Assembly (NCBI GenBank): GCA_024277695.1
Contig: JAJRUR010000049.1
Span: 1 to 15,647 of the forward strand
Source of the DNA: Bacteroidota bacterium
GTDB lineage: Bacteria > Bacteroidota > Bacteroidia > Chitinophagales > Saprospiraceae
Length of the DNA: 15,647 bases
Direction: 5' to 3'
A model generated the notes under the pieces. The model saw nothing but the letters and a program-made list of their open reading frames with translations, ran no database searches and had not been told where the DNA came from. A program made the position numbers and the translations under genes. Numbering within the stretch: position 1 is the first letter of the stretch; every line of letters starts with the position of its first letter. This document shows, piece by piece, positions 1 to 8,375 of the stretch.

Positions 1-1002
1 AATATCTGTCCTGATCTCAGATAGTTTGGCATATAAATACTTGCCGGGACAGACGGTGCCTTTGGGACATCCTACCTGAGCAACGTTGCCATCTCTATGA
101 CCGGATATGTGGTAAAGATTGAGCCCGGAAGCATTGTGTTTCGATCGGTCAAATGCAGTAATGTCTTTGTCACAGGCTTCCCAAGTAAGCAATTCTTTGA
201 GTTTTTGTAGAGCTGCTTGTGTGGGCTGTACTTCTTCAAAATTACCGATCATAGCCACACCCAAAGTGCCTCCATTCATACAGCTAAAATGGGCTCCTCT
301 TTTACCGCTGGGACGACCTTCGTAAATAATTCCGTTTGGATCGATCAACCAATTGTATCCGATATCATCCCATCCATTCGTATGGACGTGCAGATCCCAA
401 TAATAAGCTACGACCATTTTATAGTTGCTGCTTCTATTGTGACCGGCACTATGATGTACTATGAAGTGTGTCACTGTAGTCGGTTCGGCAGGTGACTTGG
501 GGGCACAACTGCCATCTGGACACCAACAAGATCGGTTACAATACGCAGGCTGTTCACATACGCAGACCGAAGTACCTCCTCTAAAGTGGATCGATGATGC
601 TTCTGTGTCCGTACCTAATGAAGCCTCAAAAAGACGAATGTGTAGTCCGAGTACTTCCCGATCTGTCTTAAATACTATTTCATCTACCTTTTGATCTATC
701 TGTGGAGCCTCAAAGGCAATACGGTCATCAATCACTCCATGGGTGATGCGTTCAAATGGAATCCACGCTGACCACTGAGTTCCTTGACGGGTCTTGTAAT
801 ATATAACAAGGTCAGACATCCTCATATCCAGACTATACGCCGAAAGCCCCAAAAAGCTAAAATGCTCGGCAGAAAACTGTGATGGTGTTGCCCAGTGATA
901 GTGTTGACTCGGATTGATATCCACAACACGTTCTGACCTATGGTATTGGGCGGTGAGGGTGCCGATAGCTAAAGAAAAAAATAGAAGGAGAAAGCGATGC
1001 AT
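1..1002 (-). CDS. Secreted N-acetylmuramoyl-L-alanine amidase (PGRP/Amidase_2 type), 3' end cut by window
   Basis: The reading frame is open from ATG at 1002 to the window edge (334 residues seen, no stop), so the C-terminus is missing. Residues 1-19 form a Sec signal peptide (MHRFLLLFFSLAIGTLTA then Q). Residues 20-140 are a beta-rich N-terminal region I cannot assign. Residues 147-166 are a linker with six cysteines (C147, C149, C155, C159, C161, C166). The amidase domain starts near residue 175. By comparison with T7 lysozyme and PGRPs, the zinc ligands would be H183 (VHHSAG), H302 (SGHRD) and C318 (CPG), with Y216 (GYNWLIDPNG) as the catalytic tyrosine. It should cleave the amide bond between N-acetylmuramic acid and L-alanine in peptidoglycan, outside the cytoplasm. 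Bacteroidota proteins of this form often end in a type IX secretion sorting domain; that part lies outside the window. Fold and catalytic residues are clear; the biological role (cell-wall turnover or attack on other bacteria) is open. Confidence 0.9.
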   Translation of the reverse strand, partial: MHRFLLLFFSLAIGTLTAQYHRSERVVDINPSQHYHWATPSQFSAEHFSFLGLSAYSLDMRMSDLVIYYKTRQGTQWSAWIPFERITHGVIDDRIAFEAPQIDQKVDEIVFKTDREVLGLHIRLFEASLGTDTEASSIHFRGGTSVCVCEQPAYCNRSCWCPDGSCAPKSPAEPTTVTHFIVHHSAGHNRSSNYKMVVAYYWDLHVHTNGWDDIGYNWLIDPNGIIYEGRPSGKRGAHFSCMNGGTLGVAMIGNFEEVQPTQAALQKLKELLTWEACDKDITAFDRSKHNASGLNLYHISGHRDGNVAQVGCPKGTVCPGKYLYAKLSEIRTDI

Positions 1003-1045
1003 GTCGTTGGGTTTTGGTTAAGGATGATAAAACACAAGAATAAGC

Positions 1046-1076
1046 CAAAGATAGCAAAAATTTATAAACGATAAAC
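1046..1076 (-). promoter_or_regulatory. Putative Bacteroidota promoter for the amidase gene
   Basis: On the minus strand, positions 1053-1046 read TATCTTTG, a full match to the Bacteroidota -7 element TAnnTTTG. A TTTA at 1075-1072 is a weak -33 candidate. Transcription would start near 1040, giving a leader of about 38 nt before ATG 1002. The call rests on motif match only. Confidence 0.4.
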
Positions 1077-1137
1077 GTTGTATGCTCTACATATGCTTCC
1101 ATGGATCGGTAGAACTTTTCGTTTTTTTATTGCTGTG

Positions 1138-1171
1138 TTTGATGTTGGCTTGCAACTATTGATTAGCTTTG
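1138..1171 (+). promoter_or_regulatory. Putative Bacteroidota promoter for the nuclease-receptor operon
   Basis: TTTG at 1138-1141 and TAGCTTTG at 1164-1171 match the Bacteroidota -33 and -7 elements, with a 22-nt spacer that lies inside the reported range. Transcription would start near 1178, so the leader before ATG 1197 would be about 20 nt. No Shine-Dalgarno sequence is visible in front of the start, which is usual in this phylum. This promoter would drive the receptor fusion and, by close spacing, the lipoprotein gene and menD. Confidence 0.5.
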
Positions 1172-1196
1172 TCATACAAAATTTTCAAGCACACTC

Positions 1197-4100
1197 ATGA
1201 CTAGAAATTTCATCGTCTGTTTGCTATTCTTGAGCATCAGTACCATAACAGCTCAAAAGCAGCAGTTTAGCCGCGCCATTATCGGATTTTACAATTTCGA
1301 AAATCTATTTGATACTATCAATGATCCCGTATTGAGGGATGACGAATTTACACCCGAAGGCAGTCGGTTATATACTTCCGAAATCTATCGCGAGAAGCTC
1401 AATAATCTCGGCAAAGTGGTAGCAGATATAGGGAGAGCCCAAAACCCTGATGGACTTGCTATCCTCGGAATAGCAGAAATCGAAAATCGATCGGTACTCG
1501 AGGATTTCGTTGATCTAGCTGTGTTTCGAGGGCGAGACTACAAAATTATACATTTTGACTCACCGGATAAGCGGGGGATTGATGTCGCCTTGATTTATCA
1601 ACCGAGATATTTTGAACCTCTAAGTTATGAGGCCATTCCCTATCGTCCGCAACGATCTAATGGCGATCGAGTCTATACAAGGGATATCCTCTATGTATCC
1701 GGACTACTCCACGGTGACCTGATACATGTCTTTGTAAATCACTGGCCATCACGTAGTGGGGGAGAAGCTGTTTCTGCTCCTTTGCGTAACGGGGCAGCCG
1801 ATCTGGTGCAGCAGCATATTGATGAGATATTGGACAAGGATCCTTCTGCCAAAATTTTGGTTATGGGTGATTTTAACGATGATCCCAATTCGGCTAGTGT
1901 GCGCAAGCACATCAGAGGGGTAAGCCGTCCGGACGAGATTAGCACAAACGAACTTTATAATCCGATGATCCACATGCTCAAGAGAGGTCAAGGTACACTT
2001 GCTTGGAGAGACAGTTGGAATATTTTTGACCAAATACTACTGAGCAAAGGATGGTTTGATGCTGAGGGATATCAATACGAAAAAGCTGGGATATACAAAA
2101 AACTTTTTATGACGCAGAAGAAAGGTCGGTATAAGGGGTATCCCTTTAGGACTTATGGAGGATCTGTCTATCAAGGGGGGTATAGTGACCACTTTCCTGT
2201 ATATGTTTCGCTGACTTCTACAGATCCGGGATTGCTGTCTGAGGATAGAGATATACGGACTTTTGACGTATCAGAACTTGTAGATCAAGATAACGACGAC
2301 CAAGATATCTCCAGTATTTTGACAGCCTCCAGAGATCAATTTATCAATTTTGCTTCTTTTACGTGGAGCAGTACCCGATTTAGAATAAGAGGATATGATG
2401 CTGAAAATTCGACCATAGCCATTAATGGGATCGAAGTAAATAATGTTGATGACGGACGCGTTTTTTGGAACGCTTGGGGCGGGCTCAATGATGTATTGCG
2501 CAATCGAGAGGTGACGGTAGGTATGGCCGAACACAGCTACGGACTTGGTGGTGTCGGCGGACTGACAAATATCGATACCCGCGCAGCTAACCACCGCAAG
2601 CAGACACGTATATCTTATGCCAATTCTAATCGATCTTATCGGCATCGCCTCATGGCAACATACTCTACAGGACTACAACCCAATGGATGGGCGCTTAGTG
2701 TTTCTGCTTCTAGAAGAATGGCGCAAGAGGGCTATGTACAGGGCACTCCATACGATGCATACGCTTATTTCGTCTCTCTCGGCCGCAAACTCAATGATCG
2801 CCATAGCTTAAATCTCACTACTTGGGGATCAAAGTTGGATCGCGGTCGCGGTGGACCGGGAGCCACACTCGAAGAGTATGATCTGGTTGGAGATAATTAC
2901 TACAATCCTAACTGGGGCTGGCAAGCTGGAAAAAAGCGTAACAGCAGATTGTCCAAAACTTTTGTACCAACCGCCATCCTAAACCATGATTGGAGCATAA
3001 ATCATCGAGGCGCAGAACTCAATACCAGTCTATACTACCATATAGAGCAAAACGGAAGAACTCGTATCGACTGGGCCAATGCACGGAATCCCGCAGCTAA
3101 TTATTACCAAAAATTGCCCAGTTTTCAGACCAATGACTTTATCCGTGATAGGATGGAACTCATCATACGCTCCAATCCCGATCTGCTCCAAGTGGACTGG
3201 CGTACACTATACGATGCCAATGCCATCCATAATGTGACTATCCAAAATGCCAACAATTCAGGAATGCCCTTTACCGGCAAACAAGCCCAATACATCGTAG
3301 AAAACCAGCGCCAAGACAGCAGACAGTTGGCAGCAGCTACAGAACTCAACTTGCCGGTCACAGACCGTTATACGATCAAAGCCAGAGTAGATTATACTGC
3401 CAGTAAAATGGATAACTACCGCCTCATAGACGACCTGCTTGGAGCTGATTTTTTTCTAGATATCGATAACTTTGTCGAAAATAAAGCACTCGCTCAGACA
3501 GACTTGGATAATCCTAATCGACTCGTGCTAGAAGGTGAAAGATATGGCTACAATTATGAAATAGACTACAAATCACTGAACCTCAGCCTCCAAAATGTCT
3601 GGATATTGCCTCGATTTGACCTGCACTTTGGTGCACAAATAGGAAAAAAATCTTATCAGCGCAATGGCAAATATAGAAATGGTCTTCATCCGGAAGACTC
3701 CAAAGGTTTATCAGAACTCTCTTCCTTCAATACCTTTTCTGCCAAAGCCGGAATCACTTACAAAATCAGTGGCAGACAATATATCTATGCCAATACAATG
3801 GCGCTTTCTCGGGCTCCTTTTATTCGGTATGCCTATGCCGCTCCCAGAGTTTGGAACCAATTAGTGCCTGACCTGACCAACGAAAAAATCTATGGAGCAG
3901 AAATAGGATATATCTTTAGCGCTCCGGGACTCAAGGCCAAATTGGTCGGCTATATCACCGATTTTAAAGATGGTATGAACAATACCTTCTTCTTTGATGA
4001 TACCCAAGCTACCGGAGGGCAGGACTTTATCAATCTGGTAGACCAAAATGTGGATAAACGACACTTGGGCATAGAGTCAGCACTCGAACTCAAAGTATCA

Positions 4101-4673
4101 CCTACATTAAGTGTTACTGCAGGTGCAGCACTCGGGGAGTACAAGTACACATCGAGAATCCAATCTTATGTAGTCAACGATGACCTCCAAACCCTGCCGG
4201 AAACTCCACTCACCGTCTATTCCAAAAACTTTTACGTAGCCGGTACACCGCAGACAGCACTCGCTTTGGGGTTGAACTATCGATCACCCAAATATTGGTT
4301 TCTCAATCTTACCGGTTCATTTTATGATGATCTGTATTTGGATTTTTCCCGAATCAGAAGAACTCAAGAATTTTTTGACGTATTACAAATCATAGAAACC
4401 GACCCCTTATTGGATTATATCGTAAACCAAACCAAAGCTCCCAGCTCTTTTTCTTTGGATATTTTTGGTGGCAAATCATTTAGGTTCGGTAACAAATTTG
4501 TTTTCTTTAATGTCGGAATCAATAATATATTGAATGACCAAAATAGAATAACCGGAGGTTACGAACAATCCAGATGGCGCGTAAACGACACAACAGGACA
4601 GCCCATATTCGGCAATCGATATTTTTATGGATACGGCAGAAATTATTTCGCCCAAGTAGCCCTACGTATGTAG
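1197..4673 (+). CDS. Endonuclease/exonuclease/phosphatase domain fused to TonB-dependent receptor
   Basis: The protein has 1158 residues in one uninterrupted frame. Residues 1-19 are a signal peptide (cleavage near TITA/QKQ). Residues about 28-340 are an EEP-family phosphodiesterase/nuclease domain with its motifs intact: N33 and E35 (FYNFENLFD), E94 (GIAEIEN), H182 (NHWPSR), D225 and N227 (MGDFNDDP), D278, and D331-H332 (YSDHFP). After a short acidic linker (about 341-370) comes a TonB receptor plug (RFRIRGYDAENSTIAINGIE near 394-413; GLGGVGGLTNIDTR near 449-462). The rest, to residue 1158, alternates aromatic and polar stretches like a 22-strand outer-membrane barrel. The usual N-terminal CarbopepD_reg domain and second signal peptide of Bacteroidota receptors are absent; the nuclease sits in their place. 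In known receptors that side is periplasmic. The likely role is TonB-driven uptake coupled to phosphodiester cleavage; substrate unknown. The lipoprotein gene follows after 44 nt. Confidence 0.9.
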   Translation: MTRNFIVCLLFLSISTITAQKQQFSRAIIGFYNFENLFDTINDPVLRDDEFTPEGSRLYTSEIYREKLNNLGKVVADIGRAQNPDGLAILGIAEIENRSVLEDFVDLAVFRGRDYKIIHFDSPDKRGIDVALIYQPRYFEPLSYEAIPYRPQRSNGDRVYTRDILYVSGLLHGDLIHVFVNHWPSRSGGEAVSAPLRNGAADLVQQHIDEILDKDPSAKILVMGDFNDDPNSASVRKHIRGVSRPDEISTNELYNPMIHMLKRGQGTLAWRDSWNIFDQILLSKGWFDAEGYQYEKAGIYKKLFMTQKKGRYKGYPFRTYGGSVYQGGYSDHFPVYVSLTSTDPGLLSEDRDIRTFDVSELVDQDNDDQDISSILTASRDQFINFASFTWSSTRFRIRGYDAENSTIAINGIEVNNVDDGRVFWNAWGGLNDVLRNREVTVGMAEHSYGLGGVGGLTNIDTRAANHRKQTRISYANSNRSYRHRLMATYSTGLQPNGWALSVSASRRMAQEGYVQGTPYDAYAYFVSLGRKLNDRHSLNLTTWGSKLDRGRGGPGATLEEYDLVGDNYYNPNWGWQAGKKRNSRLSKTFVPTAILNHDWSINHRGAELNTSLYYHIEQNGRTRIDWANARNPAANYYQKLPSFQTNDFIRDRMELIIRSNPDLLQVDWRTLYDANAIHNVTIQNANNSGMPFTGKQAQYIVENQRQDSRQLAAATELNLPVTDRYTIKARVDYTASKMDNYRLIDDLLGADFFLDIDNFVENKALAQTDLDNPNRLVLEGERYGYNYEIDYKSLNLSLQNVWILPRFDLHFGAQIGKKSYQRNGKYRNGLHPEDSKGLSELSSFNTFSAKAGITYKISGRQYIYANTMALSRAPFIRYAYAAPRVWNQLVPDLTNEKIYGAEIGYIFSAPGLKAKLVGYITDFKDGMNNTFFFDDTQATGGQDFINLVDQNVDKRHLGIESALELKVSPTLSVTAGAALGEYKYTSRIQSYVVNDDLQTLPETPLTVYSKNFYVAGTPQTALALGLNYRSPKYWFLNLTGSFYDDLYLDFSRIRRTQEFFDVLQIIETDPLLDYIVNQTKAPSSFSLDIFGGKSFRFGNKFVFFNVGINNILNDQNRITGGYEQSRWRVNDTTGQPIFGNRYFYGYGRNYFAQVALRM

Positions 4674-4717
4674 GCGCACAAAATCACTTTTTTGAAAAAT
4701 AAAAAATTTTAACAACA

Positions 4718-6622
4718 ATGACAATATTTCGATTTTCTTTCCATCTCTTTCTTTTCCTTTTATTTGTACATCTGTCAGCTTGTGTGGATGATACGTTTGA
4801 TAGTCCTAAACCGATTCCCGTACCGGATACCAATACTACCATCGCAGACCTTATCGACCGATATAAAGGCGAACAGATCAACTTTGATCAGGGAGAGGTT
4901 TTTAAAGGAACTGTAATATCATCGGACGAGCAAGGTAATTTTTTTGAAACCTTGTACCTCCAAGATGGTGATGCCGCTATCGCTATCCGAGCAGATGTCA
5001 ATAGCCTATATGCCGAATATCCGTTGGGTAGCGAAGTGGTTGTCAGTCTAGACGGTATCTTTATGTCAGATTTTGCCGGCTTGATTCAGATCGATGGTCT
5101 GACAGAGACCAATATCAAACAGCACTTGTTCCGCAAATCACTTCAAGGCTCTGTAGATACTATGGTAGTCAGTAACTTGTCCGAACTTAACCTATCTCTA
5201 GTGCCTCGTCTCGTCAGGCTGGAAGGTGTAGAGTTTGAGGACATCGGTGCTACCTATGCTGTCGAAGGTGGCGGAGGAGGACAGAATAGAAATGTGGCCG
5301 ATTGTGATGGCAATACATTGACTGTAAGAAATAGCGATTTTGCAGATTTTGCAGGACAAGATTTGCCCATCGGAAATGGTTCTATTACAGGAGTCTTTAC
5401 CCGTTTCAGAGACTTTATTCAGCTGGTTATCAGTTCGCCGGATGATGTCGATATGTCTGAGGTGCGATGTGGAGCAGGTACAGGTACAGAAACTTTGATC
5501 GATATATCAACTCTGAGAGCACTCTATAATGGAGTGCCAACCAATGCTCCCGATGAGAAAAAAATACGAGGAGTCGTTATTTCAGACTTTGAAGCACAAA
5601 ATACAACAGGCCGAAATCTACATATACAGGATGCAAGTGGTGGTATCGTAGTCAGATTTGACGGCATCCATCCATTTGCAGTCCATACGGAGTTAGAATT
5701 CGTAGTTTCTAATAGTGAAATATCCGAATTTAACGGACTGCTACAACTCAATAATGTATCCCTCTCCAGAGCAAGTGTGATGGCACTCAATGTGGATGTC
5801 CAACCAAAGACCAAAACCATTCAAGAACTGCTCAGTGACTTTGAAAATCTCGAATCTACTCTCGTCCGCATTGATAATCCGACATTTTCAGGTTCGGGGA
5901 CTTTTGCAGGGTCAGTAGATGTCTCCGATGCTACCGGAAGTATCGTGATGTTTACACGCAGCCAAGCTGTATTCGCTGAAGAAACATTGCCTGAAAAGGC
6001 AGATGCGATTACGGCGATTGTAACGCAGGGTGGCGGTAGCGAATTGATGCAGTTGTCCATACGCAACTTGAGTGATCTGGATAATCCGACCGGTGGAGGT
6101 GGAGGTGGAGGATCCGATGGAACGATTCCGTTTTCAGAAGATTTTTCCGGAGGTATCCCTTCATCTTGGACAGTGACCAATACCGTAGGTACGCGCTCCT
6201 GGAATGGTAGAGATTTTAACGATGTCTATTATGCCAATATGAGTGCTTTTAGTTCGGGAGATATCCTCGATGTGGTGACTTGGTTGATTACGCCACAATT
6301 TGACTTTGATGCCCAAACCGGAGAAAAACTCGAATTGATCATAGCAGATGCATTTCGAAACGGCAATCCGCTGACATTGATGTATTCGACGGACTATTCC
6401 GGTGGCGACCCGACTACTGCCGGCTGGACACCAATAGGCAATGATCAGATAGACCCTTTGATCAATAATTCGGGGACTTATGACAATGTGTATGAAAGTA
6501 CCGGCGATATAGACCTATCCTCTTTGACCGGCAAAGCCCATCTCGCTATAGTGTATAGTAGCCAAGGCGCTACAGTATCTACGACTATCCAAATCAGTGA
6601 TGTCATTATCCGAAAAGACTGA
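4718..6622 (+). CDS. DUF5689-like surface lipoprotein with two OB-like halves and a C-terminal choice-of-anchor-like domain
   Basis: The protein has 634 residues. A lipoprotein signal ends in the lipobox L19-S20-A21-C22, followed by V-D-D; acidic residues just after the lipid-bearing Cys are typical of Bacteroidota surface export signals. Residues about 41-250 and 260-455 are two diverged copies of one unit: TIADLIDRYKG.. with FKGTVISSD.. and LYLQDGDAAIAIR in the first match ISTLRALYNG.., IRGVVISDF.. and LHIQDASGGIVVR in the second. This pattern fits DUF5689, described as an OB-fold-like, possibly nucleic-acid-binding family. A Gly7 linker (459-465) leads to a beta-rich domain (470-634; IPFSEDFSGGIPSSWT) like the choice-of-anchor or adhesion domains of secreted Bacteroidota proteins. 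Lying 44 nt after the receptor fusion, it is the probable substrate-binding partner, in the position a SusD-like protein holds in glycan loci. Family assignment is from recognised motifs and binding to DNA is inference. Confidence 0.8.
   Translation: MTIFRFSFHLFLFLLFVHLSACVDDTFDSPKPIPVPDTNTTIADLIDRYKGEQINFDQGEVFKGTVISSDEQGNFFETLYLQDGDAAIAIRADVNSLYAEYPLGSEVVVSLDGIFMSDFAGLIQIDGLTETNIKQHLFRKSLQGSVDTMVVSNLSELNLSLVPRLVRLEGVEFEDIGATYAVEGGGGGQNRNVADCDGNTLTVRNSDFADFAGQDLPIGNGSITGVFTRFRDFIQLVISSPDDVDMSEVRCGAGTGTETLIDISTLRALYNGVPTNAPDEKKIRGVVISDFEAQNTTGRNLHIQDASGGIVVRFDGIHPFAVHTELEFVVSNSEISEFNGLLQLNNVSLSRASVMALNVDVQPKTKTIQELLSDFENLESTLVRIDNPTFSGSGTFAGSVDVSDATGSIVMFTRSQAVFAEETLPEKADAITAIVTQGGGSELMQLSIRNLSDLDNPTGGGGGGGSDGTIPFSEDFSGGIPSSWTVTNTVGTRSWNGRDFNDVYYANMSAFSSGDILDVVTWLITPQFDFDAQTGEKLELIIADAFRNGNPLTLMYSTDYSGGDPTTAGWTPIGNDQIDPLINNSGTYDNVYESTGDIDLSSLTGKAHLAIVYSSQGATVSTTIQISDVIIRKD
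6092..6109 (+). repeat. (GGTGGA)3 microsatellite coding for a Gly linker
   Basis: Three perfect GGTGGA hexamers, followed by GGATCC, encode the glycine run at residues 459-465 of the lipoprotein, between the second OB-like half and the C-terminal domain. Gain or loss of a unit would keep the frame and only change linker length. Confidence 0.75.
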
Positions 6623-6653
6623 TGCGCTAAGCCCGAAATAAAGCAAGGAGAAA

Positions 6654-8326
6654 ATGGCATCAGACAAAGCCAGTGTCAGAAGATTAGTAGCCATGTGTGC
6701 AGACCTGGGCCTAAAAAATGTGATCTTATCACCCGGCTCTCGCAATGCACCGATGAGCATTAGTTTTTGTGCAGATGATCGCTTCGATGTCAAAGTAATC
6801 CCGGACGAACGATCCGCGGCATTTTTTGCTATGGGTATGGGACTTTATCAGAAAATACCGAGCATTTTGGTATGCACTTCCGGTACGGCTGCACTCAATT
6901 ATGCACCGGCAATAGCAGAAGCTTACTACCAAAAAATCCCCCTACTGATATTGACTGCTGACCGCCCCGTAAAGCATATAGATCAAGGCATGGGACAGAC
7001 CATCCGACAGAAAAATGTCTATCTGAATTATGTCAAAGCAAGTTTTGAGATTACTACTGATCTGAATGCAGAAAATGAACTGTATCATAATGACTTGATC
7101 ATATCCGAAGCCATTTGGCGTACAAGACACAAAGATTTCGGTCCTGTACATGTCAATATTCCACTCGAAGAACCACTCTACAATACAGAAAATGTATCCG
7201 ACGATATTCCCTTGCGTCACTTTATACCAAGTAACAGGACTAAACGTGCACTCCCTGTAAAACATTTAAAAAATACTTGGAATACTGCAGCTCGAAAAAT
7301 GATCATCTGCGGGCAGTCTATAGAATCTTCAGCTATGGAACAAATCCTCCGCAAACTCGCCTCCAGATCAGATCTCGTCCTACTTACAGAAATGACATCC
7401 AATCTCTCCACCAAACCAAGTATCGACCATATAGACCAAGTACTCGCATCCATCCCACCGAACAACAAAAAACCTTTTTTCCGGACTTGTTGATCTCACT
7501 CGGTGATGCCGTTGTATCCAAAAGAATTAAGCAATTTTTGCATAATACAGCTACAGAACACTGGCATATCGGAGAGACAGAACGCTTTCCTGACACCTAT
7601 CAATCCCTGACACAAAAACTCGATACAACGATCGTCGAATTGGATCAACTTGGGATATTCGATCAAGAACAGACAAGTGATTTTGCTCTGTTGTGGAGAG
7701 AAAAAAGCAAGCAATCTGCATCCAAGCACATAGCCTATATGAAAAACTGCCCTTGGTCAGATCTTAAACTTTTTGAAATACTGCTCAACTGCCTTCCCTT
7801 CGGCTGCCATTTGCACTTAGCCAATTCGACTCCGGTAAGGTATATCCAGCTATTTCCCAAAAGAGAGGACATAAAGTATTTTTCCAATCGAGGAGTAGGA
7901 GGCATAGATGGTAGTAACTCTACAGCGATGGGTGTCGCCTCAGTCTCTGATACACTCAATATATTGGTGAGTGGGGATATGAGCTTTTTTTATGATAGCA
8001 ATGCCTTTTGGCACAGACATATCCCTCCCAACTTTAAAGTCATAATCATTCAGAATGGAGGAGGTAATATCTTTCGGTTCATACCTGGACCCGACACAAC
8101 AGAAATATTAGCCACAGCTTTCGAAGCACATCATCCATCGACCAGTATCCGTGATATTGCAAGAGCCTACGGACTCAAATACCGAGGAGTCCATCCGGAA
8201 GAAGATATCTCCCAAATACTATTAGAGTTCTTTCAGTCCGAGACCCAAATCCTCGAAATCCCAACACCCAGACTCAAAAACGCAGTAGTACTCAGAGATT
8301 ACTTTGAAGTGATGCGCAGTGCATAA
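6654..8326 (+). CDS. menD: MenD (SEPHCHC synthase), interrupted by an apparent -1 frame break near 7475-7481
   Basis: This thiamine-diphosphate enzyme joins isochorismate and 2-oxoglutarate to give SEPHCHC in menaquinone synthesis, in the cytoplasm. The start is ATG 6654, 3 nt after AAGGAG (6645-6650), and 31 nt after the lipoprotein stop. Codons from 6654 give 279 residues and end at TGA 7491-7493; the rest of the enzyme is read one base back, to the stop at 8326. Joined at the T-run, the product is 557 residues, the normal size. Motifs on both sides are intact: SPGSRNAP (26-33), catalytic-type E52 in DERSAAF, CTSGTAALNY (74-83), and the C-terminal cofactor segment SGDMSFFYDSNAFW (near 440) with IIQNGGGNIFRFIPGP. 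No other decay is seen, which argues for a lost base in the sequence or a programmed slip rather than an old pseudogene. The link to the two upstream genes appears to be spacing only. Confidence 0.88.
7475..7481 (+). other. menD: Slippery heptamer T TTT TTC at the menD frame break
   Basis: In the menD frame the codons read CCT TTT TTC, so 7475-7481 is a T TTT TTC site of the form X XXY YYZ. A -1 slip here leads directly into PDLLISLGDAVVSKR, the expected next segment of MenD. A run of six A lies just upstream (7467-7472). Downstream I see only a weak 4-bp stem (TCAC/GTGA, 7496-7506), so strong support for programmed frameshifting is lacking and a homopolymer error is equally possible. Confidence 0.5.
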
Positions 8327-8375
8327 GATTATTTTTATAAATCAACAAATCAAATTCTTTGCTAAACTATTAGCT

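Noticed and set aside
119..694. Three short plus-strand frames at 119-325, 217-495 and 461-694
   Set aside because: They lie antisense within the amidase gene, whose signal peptide, zinc motif and continuous 334-codon frame are clear.
5821..6180. Minus-strand 119-codon frame inside the lipoprotein gene
   Set aside because: Its proline run is just the antisense of the Gly-coding repeat, and the plus-strand gene has a lipobox and family-type repeats.
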